Source: Heliocidaris erythrogramma (taxonomy: Eukaryota; Echinodermata; Echinoidea; Camarodonta; Echinometridae). From it: 64,000 nt of DNA. Below, piece by piece: positions 44,552 through 59,500 of this stretch (its first letter is position 1; every line of letters begins with the position of its first letter). A model generated the notes under the pieces. It ran no database searches, was not told the DNA's origin, and saw only the letters and a program-made list of their open reading frames with translations. The DNA lies in assembly GCA_025617745.1 (NCBI GenBank), contig CM046873.1, forward strand, positions 29,649,410 through 29,713,409. Direction: 5' to 3'. A program made the position numbers and the translations under genes.

Positions 44552-47500
44552 CTATACCATCTCAGCCATATTGTAGGTCTGTTTATTGAACATCTTGGTG
44601 GTGGCTCCCTTCATCCTGTAGAAGACACTGGCTTGTCGGTCCGACACGTTCTTGCGACGCTGCTTCATCTGCGATTACAAGAGGAACGAAGGGATACAAG
44701 ATGTGAAAAGGAAGGCAAAGAAATGTCCAAGGTTTCAAAGTTTCATGCTACCTCTGCACATATTACACATTATGACATTATAAAATCATGTTACCATTGT
44801 AATGATGTCATGTTGCTTCAATTGCACATAACTTTAGTTTGAATAGTTTGAAAGAGTAAAAATACAAATTTGCTAAAGATTATTAAAAGGGAACAATAGC
44901 CTCTGAAAACAATTTGTATATCATTAGATAGAAGACATAAAGTCATCCCTGATTTAGTTAATGATTAAACGGCATAAAGAGAAAACATGTTCATTTTTTT
45001 AAAAGATAAAGTAGAGTTCTGGTCATGCAATTATATTGTGAAAGAAACTGTCTCAAAGCAATTGGGAAAGGTTGACCATGTCTACATAAGAATTGTTTTA
45101 GACTGTGTTGTTTTGGAATCATCAAAACAGATAAGAAATTGACCCAATCTTGCTGAAAAGCACATGTACTGCACACAGAAATGGGTATATGGGACCATAC
45201 ACACAAGCGGCATAAATTTTCTGCCCCAACATTTCAGCCATTTCTAATCATATTTTGAATATAAGAGCATTTGAAGAGCAATCCTTTTCAGGGGATGTTT
45301 CTACTATGATAATCTTCCAAACTGACATAAAAATTGGTGAGAAAGCTCACAAATTATTTTTCACCTTTCAACTCAAGATTCCCTTTAAGGTCCTCACAGA
45401 AGTAACCTTGGAGTTAACTTCTGTGTGCACCAAATTCTTATACAATTGCACGATTTATTAGTATGCACACAAGTCACCTATACCTACAATTAGAGTGTAT
45501 TGCTGGGATTTCAACTGGCAATAACTTTTCACAAAGTAATATATGAAGCTAATATTTTGAATATACATGTACGCGTAGGACACAGGTATTGAACCCTAAA
45601 CATACAGAGAATAAATTTTAATTTGGTGACTGGTTACCTTTAATAGAGAATATTGAGTTTGGTAAAATGTGAAAAATATTTTCTCTTTGTGTCAGTTTGG
45701 AAGGGTATCATAGCAGACATGACCCCTGAAAAGGATTGCTCTTCAAATGCCCTCATGTTTAAAATATGACGAGAAATAGCTTCAAAGTCTGGACGAAACT
45801 TTATTGCCACATGTGTGTATAGTCCCACATACCCATTTCTGCGTACAATGCTGTTCACTGCCATGACTTTCTGCAAGATTTATTCAAATTTCTTATCACA
45901 TTGGTGATTTTATACCCTCAACTACACATATATTTTTACGCACTACATAATCTACCTTTCCCAGTAGTTTCTTTCATATTTTGCAATCACATGACAAGAA
46001 CTCAAGTTTATTTTTAAGGAGCCGTGATTGACTACTGACCTTTTTACTGATCTTCTTGCTCTTGATGACCAGCGGCACATCCTCCTCCTCATCGCTGGAA
46101 CCCTCGCTCCTTCTTTCAAGCTGATAAACACAAAAAATAAAAATGGAAATGCATCTTGTTATAAAAACTATTTCATTTCAAGTTTGATTACTCTCATGTC
46201 TTGGCCCTGTAGCTTTAAAAAGTGTAGTAGAATTGCAAACTTTTTAAAAGTTAACCTTTTAGTCACTAAACCGCCTGGAACCACCCTTCTTATTACTCAC
46301 TGAACCGCCCAGGACCACCCGTGGACTTTGACCTGTGTAACACTACAGCAAATGTATTGTAGGGGATATTGGGCGCTGAAATTTGTGTGTGCTATCTCTA
46401 CACATAAGCCATCTAGAATCCGCATTGAAGCGATGTGTTACTGTGGAAAGAATTTGCGTACAGCAGAGAGTCTATGCCACAAGATGGTTTACTGAGACTG
46501 AGTTCAGTGAGTAAATGACTACAATACGTGTAATCCTCAGGGGCAGTATTCTGAAAACTGTGTTATCTTTTGTGTTAAGGAAAACTGTGTTAATTGTCAT
46601 AACAAATTGAAATTGCGCGCAATAAACACTAATCATTGGTGCTTGCGCAGATGTCTCTGTTAACTTTACGCAGGCACAGCCATCTTTGCGCAATCATTAA
46701 CCAATGACTTGTCCTGATTTTGATTTGTTATGACAATTAACATCGTTTTACTAACATAAAAGATAACACCGTTTTCAGAATACGGCCCCAGGTGTTAAAA
46801 GGTTAAACTCCTACCATTTTGGAATATGAAGGCATTTTAAGATCGATCCTGTTATATGACACTGCTACTACATGATATTCAGCCATACAGGAATAAAACA
46901 GAGTGAGGAAGCTAAAAATTATTTGTTAACTTTTACTAAAACTCAACCTTCTTTGAGGATTCTTCAAGGACTTATTGGATTTACAGCTCTAATCCAACTG
47001 AACAAGACTGTACACAGGCAGACGCAAATTCAACGGAAGCCCTTGTATAAAGCCGGGGGTGGTCTACGGAAACACAATGTGATCTGGGCCCCGCTGCATA
47101 AAACTTACCATCAATGGTAACTACCATGGTAACATCACTCAACAGCCAATCAAAATCAAGGTTTTCATGGGAGTTACCATTGATGGCAAAGTTACCGTTA
47201 ATGCTAAGGTTTATGTAACAGGGCTCTTATGCTTTAGTGAAAAGATTTTAAATGTCTTGGCTAATTTAAATTGCATCTTTACATTGGTGTATTGTTTGCA
47301 CAGATGTGCATATGAAGCCACTGATGTGCAGTTCTCCATCCATGTTTCCTCAAAATTTACAACAACACTCTCTACAACAATAGTTTTCAGATCACTTCTC
47401 CCGCCTTGCTTCCCTGGCATACATAGATGTTAAAAGGAAAATAGGGACAGGATCTAATTATATCATGTTTTCCTATTAATATTGTCAATATCATAATGTA

Positions 47501-50500
47501 TTGTATCTTGTTTATGGTAAATAAATACAATCATATCATATCATATTGTATCAAACAGAAAAAAGGTGCATAATTAACAAAGCTTTCACTATCATAAACA
47601 TAACATGCAGTACAAGCAGGAAAATTGTTACAACTAGATACAACATCATACGTTACTATATTAGATATACATGTAGTATTATTCTACAACATACTATATA
47701 ATACTACGCATTATCTGGAATTAGATATACATGTAGCGTTATTCTACAACATAGCATTAATGAGTGTTAATTACCTCCATGTATTCACCAGCATCCCACT
47801 CTTGCTGTAGAGGTCAAAAGGTCAAGAGGTCAAAAGGTCAAGAGGTTAAAAGGTTATGCAAATGAAAATGTTAAAGGAGAAAAGCTAAAAAGCATGTTAA
47901 CATTATCAACACTAAAAAAACAAGGAAAAACATTATAATGTTAATCAATCAAACAAACAGATAAGGAAACCTTAAACAAACCAACAAAGATTGTTACATA
48001 GACAAAAAAGCTAATGACTTAAGTGCTCAGCAGTTTGTGCTGTTAGGAAATTCAAATTAGTGCAGTTGTTAACAATTGAGATTAACAATGAACAATTGTC
48101 GGTATTGTGGAATTCTACAATATTTCTCATTATTTTACACATAAAAGAATATATTTCAAAATGATTAATACTAACAGAATCATTCTTATTACTACATAGA
48201 CATGCACGTTATCAAAAGGAAGCCTATCAACTGAATTTGGTACAGCAGTTAAGAAGCAGAAAGAAGCTGTCATTTATTCTATTTCTACCTATTAGGTTTA
48301 ACAGCATACTATACTAAAACTGTGGCAAGAGCAAAGTTAACGGCATCAACTAAATACACTTTCTGTCAAGGAATCATTCCAGCATTACACCATAACTCAT
48401 CTCACAAATTCCCCCCCCCCACTCCCTCACTTCCCCCCCCCCCCACTCCCTCACTTCCCCAAGTAGAATGGAAATCACTTCAGATATATGAAAAGCACAC
48501 AAACATAACAACAACATTCACATATGGTCCGTTGAGAGTAAGGAGGGCTTGAACTCTGTGTTAAATCTCAATATTTGATAGTAGAGATGTCTTGGTCTAG
48601 TGCGAACGTCACCGCACCGTGGATCACATGGTTCGCGGTTCGAGTCCCGCCACAGCACTAATATACTTTGGCAAGGCATTAATCTACATATGCCACTCTC
48701 CACCCAGGTGTTAAATGGGTACCCGGGAGGATGCGAATGTCATTGTGACTGGCATGGTATATGTGTGCCTGTAAAATGGCTGCCAGACTGGAATGCTCCC
48801 TAGCGGAGTGGCGATTGTGCACTATGAGTGCAGAATCGTAAAGTGCTTTGATCATCTGGAAAGGTGCCCTATAAATGCAGGCATTATTGATAAATTTCTT
48901 ATTTTTTAAAAAACTTGTTTATTTACAGCTGTGTTTTTCTAATTTTTCTGCTTTACTCTCATACAACATGATACTTGAATTGCAGCAGGCTACCAAGAAA
49001 GAATGCATTACCTGATGTGCCCGTGTGATTTCAGAGTTGATGGGAGCCATGTTGGCCAAGAACGTCTGATAGATACCCTCCTGCTGTTGACCTTCCTCTG
49101 GTTGCCTAGCATCAAAATTAAAAAAAAAATTATTGTTACAGGTAATAACTACAAAATATATATTAAACATTGAAATAAAATACTGGTACGAAATAGAGTT
49201 CAATAAAACATACCCCCACCCTTATCTCTCCCCCTCTCTCTCTCTCTCTTCTCTCTCATAATTTTACTTTCTCTTTCTCGCTATTCCTTTTTTCTTTTAT
49301 CTCTACATAGACACAGTTGTACTTACATGTATACTCTACAAAAACGTAACATTGCAATTTGAAATTTCTGCTTACATGATATGATGAAAAAGATCTTAGC
49401 AGATCTAATTATGTTATATTCTAACAAAAATATTGCATTTTACATTCTAACAAAAATAAGATTGCTCATGACTGACACTTATAATATGCGCATGGTATTT
49501 TCACATGTCCAAATTTGTTAGAACTGAAAAGTGGCCTTGTTGTGTGTTGCTATGGTGATCATTCCACTGAATTTACATCAAAATAAAATCATTTTAATCC
49601 CATCTACTTACGTGCATCGCTGTACAAGCTTCTGGGTAATGATAGCGTTGATCTGAGCCTGGGCATAGGCTCCCTCTACGGCTAGCTTGGCTGCAGACTG
49701 GGCGGCATGGGCTCCAATCACACCAACATTAGCATCTGTGTCACAGATACATTGTAAATGAAACACAAAAATGATGAAGCATATTAATACAGTATGCCCC
49801 CCCCCCCCAACAAATTACAAATGGTATTTGGGTATCGATTACGAAACAAATCACATTTAAATATGAAAAGTCATACTGGATAATGGAACAACTATTTTTT
49901 CTACCAGTCAGTGAAGATCCTGTCCGATTTGGTCCAGTAGTCCACAAAGAAATAAGGATTTTTGTAAAGCATATCATAGGTCCCTTCCTTCGATCTTTTA
50001 TAAGTTGTGAATGTTCTTGGCATTCAGAAATTTTTTGTTCACAATCGGCAGATTCACAAAACATATTCAAATTTTATGCCCTTTATTTGCAAAAAAATAA
50101 ATATATAAATAACAATGACGATGATAATTACGATGATAAATGAAGCATTGCCATAACAACTACATGTATACATGTAGCAGATAAAAACATAACAGTAACT
50201 TTCTTTCCAAACCATTTAAAGGCTTATTTTGGTTTGGTTTGGTGTTCATTTAATGAAACAATCAAAGAAAATTATAATTGCTGCAAGGGTGGATAAAGCT
50301 AATTATCTTTATATCTTATCTATATATCTTTATATATTTTCTGATGTATTAAATGAATTTGAGGGCTTACTCTGTTCAGCAAACTTCCGATCCTTAGTGA
50401 CCGGTCTATCCATGGTCAGGATGCGCTGATAGTCCAGACCATCACGGCCTGTGTAACGGATCTGGACCTGGAACGGTAGCTTCTCTAGACCTTCTATCAT

Positions 50501-53500
50501 GGTCTGGGCCACGCTCTCGTAGATTGGCTCATCTGACGGGACCAAACAAAGCGAGGCATACATGTATTTCATACAATTATTTTTTTCTAGTTTAATGCTC
50601 ATTTCAACTACATTTTAACTGCTAAAAGTGATTGCAGATGTATGTAATACATGTTGAGATGGTCTTCATGATTCGAGAAATTCTACTGGTCAGGGCCCCA
50701 TTTCATAAAACTTGTTATCAATAACAACTGCCTCATTTCTATGACAAATTCGCTCTCAGCCAATCAGATACAAGGATTTCAGTAGCTTATAACAATTATT
50801 ATAACTTGTTATTAATAACAAGTTTTATGAAACGGGGCCCAGATTGTTATAAACTTTTACTGAAGTAGGAATACAAAAACAATACTCTTTTTACTTCACT
50901 TGTATAAACACATTCTTTGTTTCAAGGCTGTCCATTTCATGCTGAATTTGAAAAAAAAAATTATTTTGAAAACTAACTTTGCTATAAAATTCAAGTCTCT
51001 AATACATGTGTAGTTGCCTCAGCTAGGATAGGAATTATTTAAGGGCGAAATTGATCACATTTTGTTCTTCAAATGGGCAACAATAATATTTTTCTTTTAG
51101 TGCTACATGGTTCTAATAAGGTGTAATGACTTTGAAAACAATATACATGGTTAGATATTTTGTCGATTAGTTGAAAAAATTGGCAATTTTGATGATAAAC
51201 AATTATTTTCAACCTCTCAATGTGTTACCAATTTAAGGATTTTAGAGCTTATTCTCGATTTAAAAATTCCTGGCATCAAACGCAATATGGTCATGAAACA
51301 AAAATGGACATAGTATGTGCAGAATTTTCTGCTCTTTCTGCTCATGCATCTGGTATATTTTTTAGAGTTCTGAATCAAAGGTTATTAGGCCAAACCACAA
51401 AATGTGGTCAATTGTCTTGAAAGGGTTAAAGCCTTCAATTCACTGTTTACTACTTTGAACAATTACTTACCTTCTACTCTCTCCACAACTGTAGTTCCAC
51501 CATAGTTGTCATATATCACTGTTTGAACAGAAATGAAAGAAGAAATTAATTAAAGATGACAGTAGCATAGTATGGGTCCAGCCATTCGGGGGCAACCAAA
51601 ATAATAGACGGATAAAATGAAATAAGAATAAGGGCATAGTGTGAGGGAAAGGTGTGGAAGGTTGTTATATCATATTAACATTTCCCTCTCCCTTTCTTGC
51701 TCTCTCTCGTACTCTCTTTGCCCCTTTTATCTTCTTTTTTTTGAAGGCCATTTCATGGGGGGGGGTACAAAATCCGTAAATTCTCCATTTCGTGACGTAA
51801 TTACGAAATTTGGAAAGGGGGCAAGTCTAATCAGGGGAAAAACATGAATCTGGAAAAGTATGCATGGTTTTGATACAGCCCTAAACAGGCTTCAATGTTT
51901 GTTCTTCTCAGGATTTCAACTCACCTTCTTTTCTCCTCACTCCAAACTCAAAGGTAGTTTCAGAGTCGGCGTTCACCAGTCCAACATTATGGGTTGCCTG
52001 GCTCTCTGGATTGTCATTCTCACCATCCCTCAAAAACCTAGTAAAAATATTATATAAAAAAAAAAAAAGAGTCTAGAGAGTAATTCCATATTAAAGGGAT
52101 ACTCCACCAGGCGACCGTGGGGAAAGTCAGGATTGTGTAAGCGCCATTCACTCGTACACAAAGTTTGTGCGTCAAACGCATCCGTTGGACTACTAGGCTT
52201 ACTTTTCGGACTGCACGAAGCCGACCGAATCTCGCACGAGAACTCGAGCTCAAGCAGAGCGTGCATGTTGTGCGGCGAACAGCCAGTTCGAAGTTTGCTC
52301 CCGCGGGGCAACGGCATGATCAGGTAACGATCACACGTGCCCTCTCGCGGCATAAAAACCTCCACAATCTGTGTTTGAGTATCCCTTTAAGAGCAATCAT
52401 GGTCTTAGAGGTAATCTTGAGTGGTGGTAAAGATTTTTAAAAAATACTCACAAAATCAGAGAAAATTTCAAAAATTAAATTACTAATATTTTACGATTCT
52501 AAATTTCCTAGTCCATTGAAGAGGTTGCTTATTTACTGGCATAAACGTGTACTTGCTTACTTAGAAGTCAGTTGTAATAAAAATATCATCAAGTTCACAG
52601 CTTGTATGACATTGCTAAATCAATCATAACTGTCTTTCAACTGACCATCCATCCCCCCTCTCTTTAGCACTTCATAGGAATCATCATACGAGATACTCAC
52701 AGGCCTTTGTGTAGAACCATCTTAGCCGATACATTGGTCGCTAGGACAGGGTCGGCAAGGATGTCTGCAAACTGCTGGTTGAGGTCATTGGGCTTAACGA
52801 TGCTCACCTGCATGAAATACAATACATGGGGCTATTACATCATTTTCTGTTATTAATTGTGGGAGCATTATGTACGATAGCAAACATGAACAATATCAGT
52901 AAAAAAGATCCTCATGATACAGTCAAACCTGCCTTAGTGACCACCTGTATAGAATGACCACCTTATTGTTTCCCTGTAACAGTGTTTCTCATTGTAACAT
53001 GTATTTAATGAAACTGTACACAAAGACCACCAGCCTATAAAGACCTCTTTTCTTGCATCCCTACAGCAATCTTTTTATACAGCCTTCATTGTACATCATT
53101 AAACCCTTTCGAGACAATAGACTACATTTTGTGGTTTGGCTCAATAACTCTTGATTTAGAGCTCTAAAAATATACCAAATGCATTGGTAGAAAAAGAAAA
53201 AAAATCTGCACACAATATGAGCATTTTTGTTGCATTACCATGTTGCGTTTGATACCAGGAATTTTAAAAATGAGAGTAAGCTTTAAAATCTTTAAAATCC
53301 TTAACTTGGCAACACACTGACAGGTTCAAAATCATTGTGTTTTTTTTGGTCAAAATCTGCAACTTTTTCAACTTTTCGATCGTTTTTAACTGTTTTCAAA
53401 GACATTACATTTGATTAGAACCATGTAGGACTAAAAGAAAAATATTGTTGCCAATTTGAAGAACAAAATGTGATCAATTTAGCTCTTGAATAATTCCTGT

Positions 53501-56500
53501 CCTGAAAGGGTTAAGACAACCTTGCACTCGTAAACAAGATGAAACAGTAGAAACAAACCTGTCCTCGTGTCTTGTCCGCTACACTGCCTAGCTCAATAGC
53601 TCTGCAGTCCTCTCCCTCCAGTGTTAGTACAGAAACACATACACTGAAGAAAAAAACACCCAATACAAGAATACATATGAACTATAAAAAGTCAGGACTA
53701 TGAACACATTACAGACCATACTCTTGCCTATTTCAAAAGTTTAAAAGTTAAACAGTAATGATTCATCAAAACAACATCATGCATTGTTACCTCCAGAAAG
53801 ACTCTTCAAGTCTTGAAATTAAAATTCAAAATATCACTAATTTCTAAATTAGTTATAAACTTTGAACTGGGTCAAAGGAGGTGCACACCATTTTATTCCT
53901 TGCACTTATGATTTAAATTCCCACTTATTAATTTATATGTATGTTGTCTTGAAATAAGCTTAGATTTATAAATTATGTATCAAATATTAGTCCTGGTCAT
54001 AATCTGCGGACAGAAAATGGTGCACTTAGAAACATCCGTATTAAGCCTCTAATAAATGTTTTATATTATTATTAGTAGTAGTAGAGTGCGTTGTTTTTGT
54101 GGTCTCAATAAGTAATTATAACTGTATAATACTTATACAGAACAAGATCTTGGCCAACAATGGCATGAAATCAGAGTAGATGAAAGTCAGGGTTGATGGC
54201 CATTTGCTTTTTCTTTTTACTCACCCTGAATCTCTTGCAAAGTTTCCAACCTGGTCATAGAAAGCAGCTGCTTCTTCATAAGCTGCGTCATTGTTCACAT
54301 CATTTAACGCTCCCAATCCAATGTTGGCCATTCCGTCAGTGCACATGATGACCTTTGACCCAGGCTTCTGCGCTGCCATGGAGATGGCGATGAGGAGGGC
54401 AGGGCCTAAAGCGGTCTGACCACTCTCTGTCAGGCTGAGGATTAGAATTGAAATATTTGATAAATTATTTTTCAACTGCAATGTGTTTATGAAATGTCCT
54501 CTCATTTGTATGTTTGATGCTTTTATGGCCTTCTCTATTGTCTGTTTATTAAAATCTTGTCAAGTATTTTCTACTACAGTCATTTTTTGGAATGGTCTAC
54601 ATGGATCATCTCCACAAGTCCAAAATTTCAGGTCTGGTAAAGTGCACAAAAATATTTTTGGGTAAAAATTCAGAATGAGTCATCTGTGACGCTCAAGTAA
54701 AAGCCTATTCTTCATAACAATTTTGATGATGTACAGACTGAAATTATTGGAAATTATTGGATAAAGTAAAAAATATAAAAAGGGTCTAAAATTTGGAATA
54801 TATTTTCTCATAAGTACTTCTGTTGTCCGTGCATCCGTTAGTGCATTTTAGCCAGGCACAATGTAGGTAGTGTAGTAAGTATAGCAACCGGTCTTCACAT
54901 AATGTTTCTGTTCGTGAGACGTGATTGAGAAGGGCTTATTTATCATTCAATTCGTCATCAACAAAATGGCCGACTTGAAGGTTCTGGGCTATCCATCTCA
55001 CCTATAGATCTTGTCAGTGAGACAGCGATAAACCTCTGCTACAGGACCAGGAAGGGGGAAGTTCTGCCCAAGACTGATCAGACTTTCCCTGTCGGTTAGA
55101 CCAGCGCCCTCTAAGGGCACAGGGTCTAGGCTGCCATCTCCAATCACAGTTACCTGGCACAAAGAAGTATAACAGAAAAAGTCGGAAATAGAATCTAACA
55201 TGCAGGAAGGTCATAAATGGGGTGGGGGGGGGGGGGGTAGGGGCAGGGCAAATGGGGCAGTTGCCCTTATCAATGCCATTAGCTCTGTATCCTTCACGGT
55301 GCACCATCCCACAATGCATCTATTCCCCACCCCTTCAAAAAAGAAACATACAGGCTGTATGTGAATTAGCATAGGCAATGCATTGGCACTTCAAAAAGGG
55401 CATATTCAACAGACTATGATGTGCTATTGATGACTGTGCAAATATATCTGGCTAAACGTAACTGTACAAATAAAAATGCACAAATCTTAATGGCCATTGA
55501 AAAATTCTGGAAGTTAGTCACTGCCCATACTCACATTGTTATTGAATGCTACCAGGCCGACCCTCTTGTGACTGTTCTCTGCCTGCAATTTGGAGACTTG
55601 TTGCTGTATTGCTGATTGCATCGACTGAAATACAATAAAGACACAGTGGTAAAGTGAAGCTTGAAGTATGGGAAAGGTGAAAAATAATTTGTGAGCTTTC
55701 TCATTCCTTTTATGTCAGTTTGGAAGAAGATCATGGTAGAAAAATCCTGTGAAATGGATTGCTCTTCAAATGCCTTCATATTCACAGTATATGACTAGAA
55801 AGAGCTGAAATGTATGGGCCGATCATTCATGCCACTTGTGTGTGTGTAGTCCCATATACCCATTTCTGTGAGCGGTGCATGTGCTTTTGAGTGAGTTTGG
55901 GTTGCTTCCAAAACCATTATCCTTATTTATACATGATCAGCCTTTCCCAATCAGTTCCAGACAGTTTCTTTCACAATGTATTTGCATGACCAGAACTCAA
56001 CTTGATCCTTAATATCACAATGTATTCAAACTCTTAACCCTATCAGGACAAGACTTATTTTAGGGCTAAATTGATCACATTTTGCTCTTCGAATTGGCAA
56101 CACAAATATTTCTCTTTTAGTGCTAAATGGTTTTAAGAAGGTGTAATGTCTTCGAAACCAATATACATAGTTAGGAACTTTGTCAAAAAGTTGACAAAAT
56201 TGCCAATTGTGATTTAAAAAAATGATTTTGAACCTCTCAATGTGTTGCCAATTTAAGGATTTTAAAGCTTATTCTCCTTTAAAAATTTCCTGGCATCAAA
56301 CACAATATGGACATGCAACAAAAATGGACATATTGTGTGCAGATTTCTTTTCTCTTTCTACCAATGCATCTGGTATATTTTTAGAGCTCTGAATCAAAAG
56401 TTATTGAGCCAAACCACAAAAGGTGGTCATAAGTCTTGAAAGGGTTAACAGAAAATGTACTACGTGTACCTCAGTATTTACAGTCTTCAAACTTACGATG

Positions 56501-59500
56501 CAATACAGCCAAACTCAAAACTAAACAAATTCCTCCTTCATCATTTTATCACAATTCGTTATTGCAAATCCCACATATAGCATTCAAAAATACAAAAAAA
56601 GAGTAAAGTAAAAGAAACGAGAGGACAATTCTTATGAGACAAGCAGTGTTGCTACCTCAGGATACATGCATGTATGTCTTCATATCACAACAAGAATGCA
56701 TAGCTGAAAACACAAGATGTCATAACAGAGATTGCAAATGATAAGATGAAACTGTATTTTAACTTCAGAACATACAATGTATCTCTGATGCTATATTGAA
56801 GAATTCAAAAGTTATTTACATATTTTTTTGTAATGTTGTCAGTTTAGAGCAGGGCCCTGTTTCATAAAGTTTGATATCAATAACAAGTTACAGTAATTGT
56901 TATAGGCTACTGAAATCCTTGAATCTGATTGGCCGAGAGCAAATTTGTCATAGAAATGGGCTGTTGCTATTGATAAAACAGGGCCCTGAATTCTTCAATT
57001 TACCTGAAGCCTGGAGATGTACGAGACATTTTTCTTGGGCTGCGGTGGGGCAGCGGGTCTCTGTGGGGCAGCGGGTCTCTGAGAACCAGCGGATCTCTGG
57101 GGTGCAGCGACGTACCTCTCTTCCAACTCCCTCTGCCTCTGAGCCTGGACACCGGCCAAGGAGGGAGCGGTGCTGGGTTGGCGGGAGGGTGGAGGGAGAG
57201 TACCGGGTGGGGCAGAGGGTATGGCTTGACCAGGAGGAGGTGGGACTTGAGGTGGGGCTTGGGTCGAAGGTGCTGCTGACACTGTTGATGCGGTCCTGGA
57301 GATCTGGAACTGGGCTAAGGCCTGGGCCTGGCCCTCAATTGTTCCTTGGTAGTTGGCTAGCATCTCTGCATCGAGGGCCTCTTGTTGAGCTTTTCTGGAC
57401 CTCTGTTCAGCAGCATCCAGCTCTTCCTGGTAGGCTTGGAGAGCCACCTGTTCATCGCTCTTTTTCCCTTGGACACCAACTGCACCAGACACCTGCAAAC
57501 ACAGAAAGCAAATGTCAGGGCCTCTAATATTCTGGACAATTGTGTAGCTCATGGAGTATACTGGCTATTTCATTGCTATTCTCCCTTTAAAAATAGAATA
57601 TGGGACTAGCAAAAGAAATTTTATCAGACACCTGCAAACACACTGCAATGAACTGAAGTCAGGGTCTCAATGCATTCTGCACATTCACTGTTTCCTAGAA
57701 TTGTTTTCTTTCTATTCCTTGCCATTGCATCTATAGAAATGGACTATGGACTAGGCAGCCTACCTCTGTGGTAACAGCCATGCTTCCGGACACATCCACG
57801 CAGAAGATGACGAGAGTGTCGGCATCCCCTCCTGAGCCTGGTCCTATCACATAGGTACTGTCTTCAGTCGTAGGAACCGCTGCATTATCAGCGACAGGGT
57901 TCTCAAACTCACAGAACTCACAGATCCAGAACTATTAAAGTAATCAGGGAGACAAATCCAGCGTCATCATCATGGTGAAATATTGCAAAGAAAGGATTGG
58001 AGTCTGGGAAGACAATGAAACTACATGCATAGTCTGAGCTTTTTAAACAATTATGCTTTGCTTTTGGTGAACATTTCACATGTAGGATATTAAAGGGAAT
58101 CAATCATCTAAAAGTTGTTTGCTTTACACACGTTGTACAGGATCCATGACGGTATCCAACACTCTAAATACAGTATCAGCTTCCAATATTATTTTAATGA
58201 ACAGATATTAAAAGTTAAAGTAACAAAATTGCACTTTCATTAAAGGTAAAAAGGATTTGTGCATACACTAATTGTCATGTGCAGGCACACATAATTTGAG
58301 TCCTTGTTAACTTGTGTGTGGACCTTGAGAAGAGATAATTTTCCTCTTTTATGCTCTTTAATTTTCAATCATTTCAATGTCTCATATAGTGTTTTGGGTT
58401 GGGTTCTAAATGTACTTGCATGTCTTATAACAATTCAGATTATTTTTTATCATCCCTTTAACCCTTTCGAGACAACTGACCACATTTTGTGGTTAATTGG
58501 CTCAATAAACTTGATTTAGAGCTCTAAAAAACACACTAGATGCATGAGGAGAAAGAGCAATAATTTCTGCACACACAATGTCCATTTTTGTCACATGACC
58601 ACATCGCGTTTGATGCCAGGAATTTTAAAAACAAGAATAAGCTTTAAAATCCTTAAATTTGGCAACACATTGAGAGGTTCAAAATCATAGTTTTTTAAAT
58701 CAAAATTGGCAATTATTTCAACTTTGCGACAAAATTCCTAACCAAGTACATTGTATATATTTTTTTAAAGACAATACACCTTATTAGAACCATGTAACAC
58801 TGAAAGAAAACTATTATTGTTGCCAATTTGAAGAACAAAATGTGATAAATTCAGCCCTAAGATAATTCCTGTCCTGAAAGGGTAAACAAAATCATTCTCA
58901 GATTTTTCTCACCTTTCCTGAGTAAAGCTGTGATATCTTACTGAGATGGGACATGGCAGCTCCACAACTACCACAGAAGACTGGTGACCCTGTCACTGGG
59001 TTCTCTGCCTGTACCAGCTTATCAAACTTTACTGCCACAACGTTAGTATCAGCTCGACGAATCTTAGATGAGCCTACCGACAGCAAAGAGATGAAAGAGT
59101 GAAATCTTGTTATGCAATAAAACAGACAATTCTTCTATGGGCTCCACAATAACCTTATGGATTGGGTCTCCAGAATGTAATCATAAGATTTCAAGAGCAA
59201 AAAACAACAAACCCCCCCAAACAAACAAACAATAGTCATCACATTTTTAGATCCCTTTTCACTGCAAGTTTCTCTGGGGAGCAATAGAAAGTTATAACAT
59301 TTTAGGTGCAATATTAGGTGGCAATATTAGGGGGCACATTATAATTTTTTACTTATTATGTACATGTACATATAAAGGTGGTCCAGACTATGTTTGACAG
59401 GGGGAGGGGTAGTGCCTTCTATGCCACTGGAAAATAGGATAAAGGAAAGAAAAGCTGTGAAGAAGGGAAATATATTTACCATTTCTGAGGAGAGCTTGGT

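Noticed and set aside
44465-44842. 125-codon plus-strand frame
   Set aside because: It is antisense to the last exon of the minus-strand gene (44,552-44,668).
48590-48660. Possible tRNA gene
   Set aside because: It has A- and B-box-like words but continues into a SINE body that recurs at 14,170-14,478; no clean cloverleaf.
56871-57527. 218-codon plus-strand frame
   Set aside because: Antisense shadow of the GC-rich exon at 57,004-57,492.
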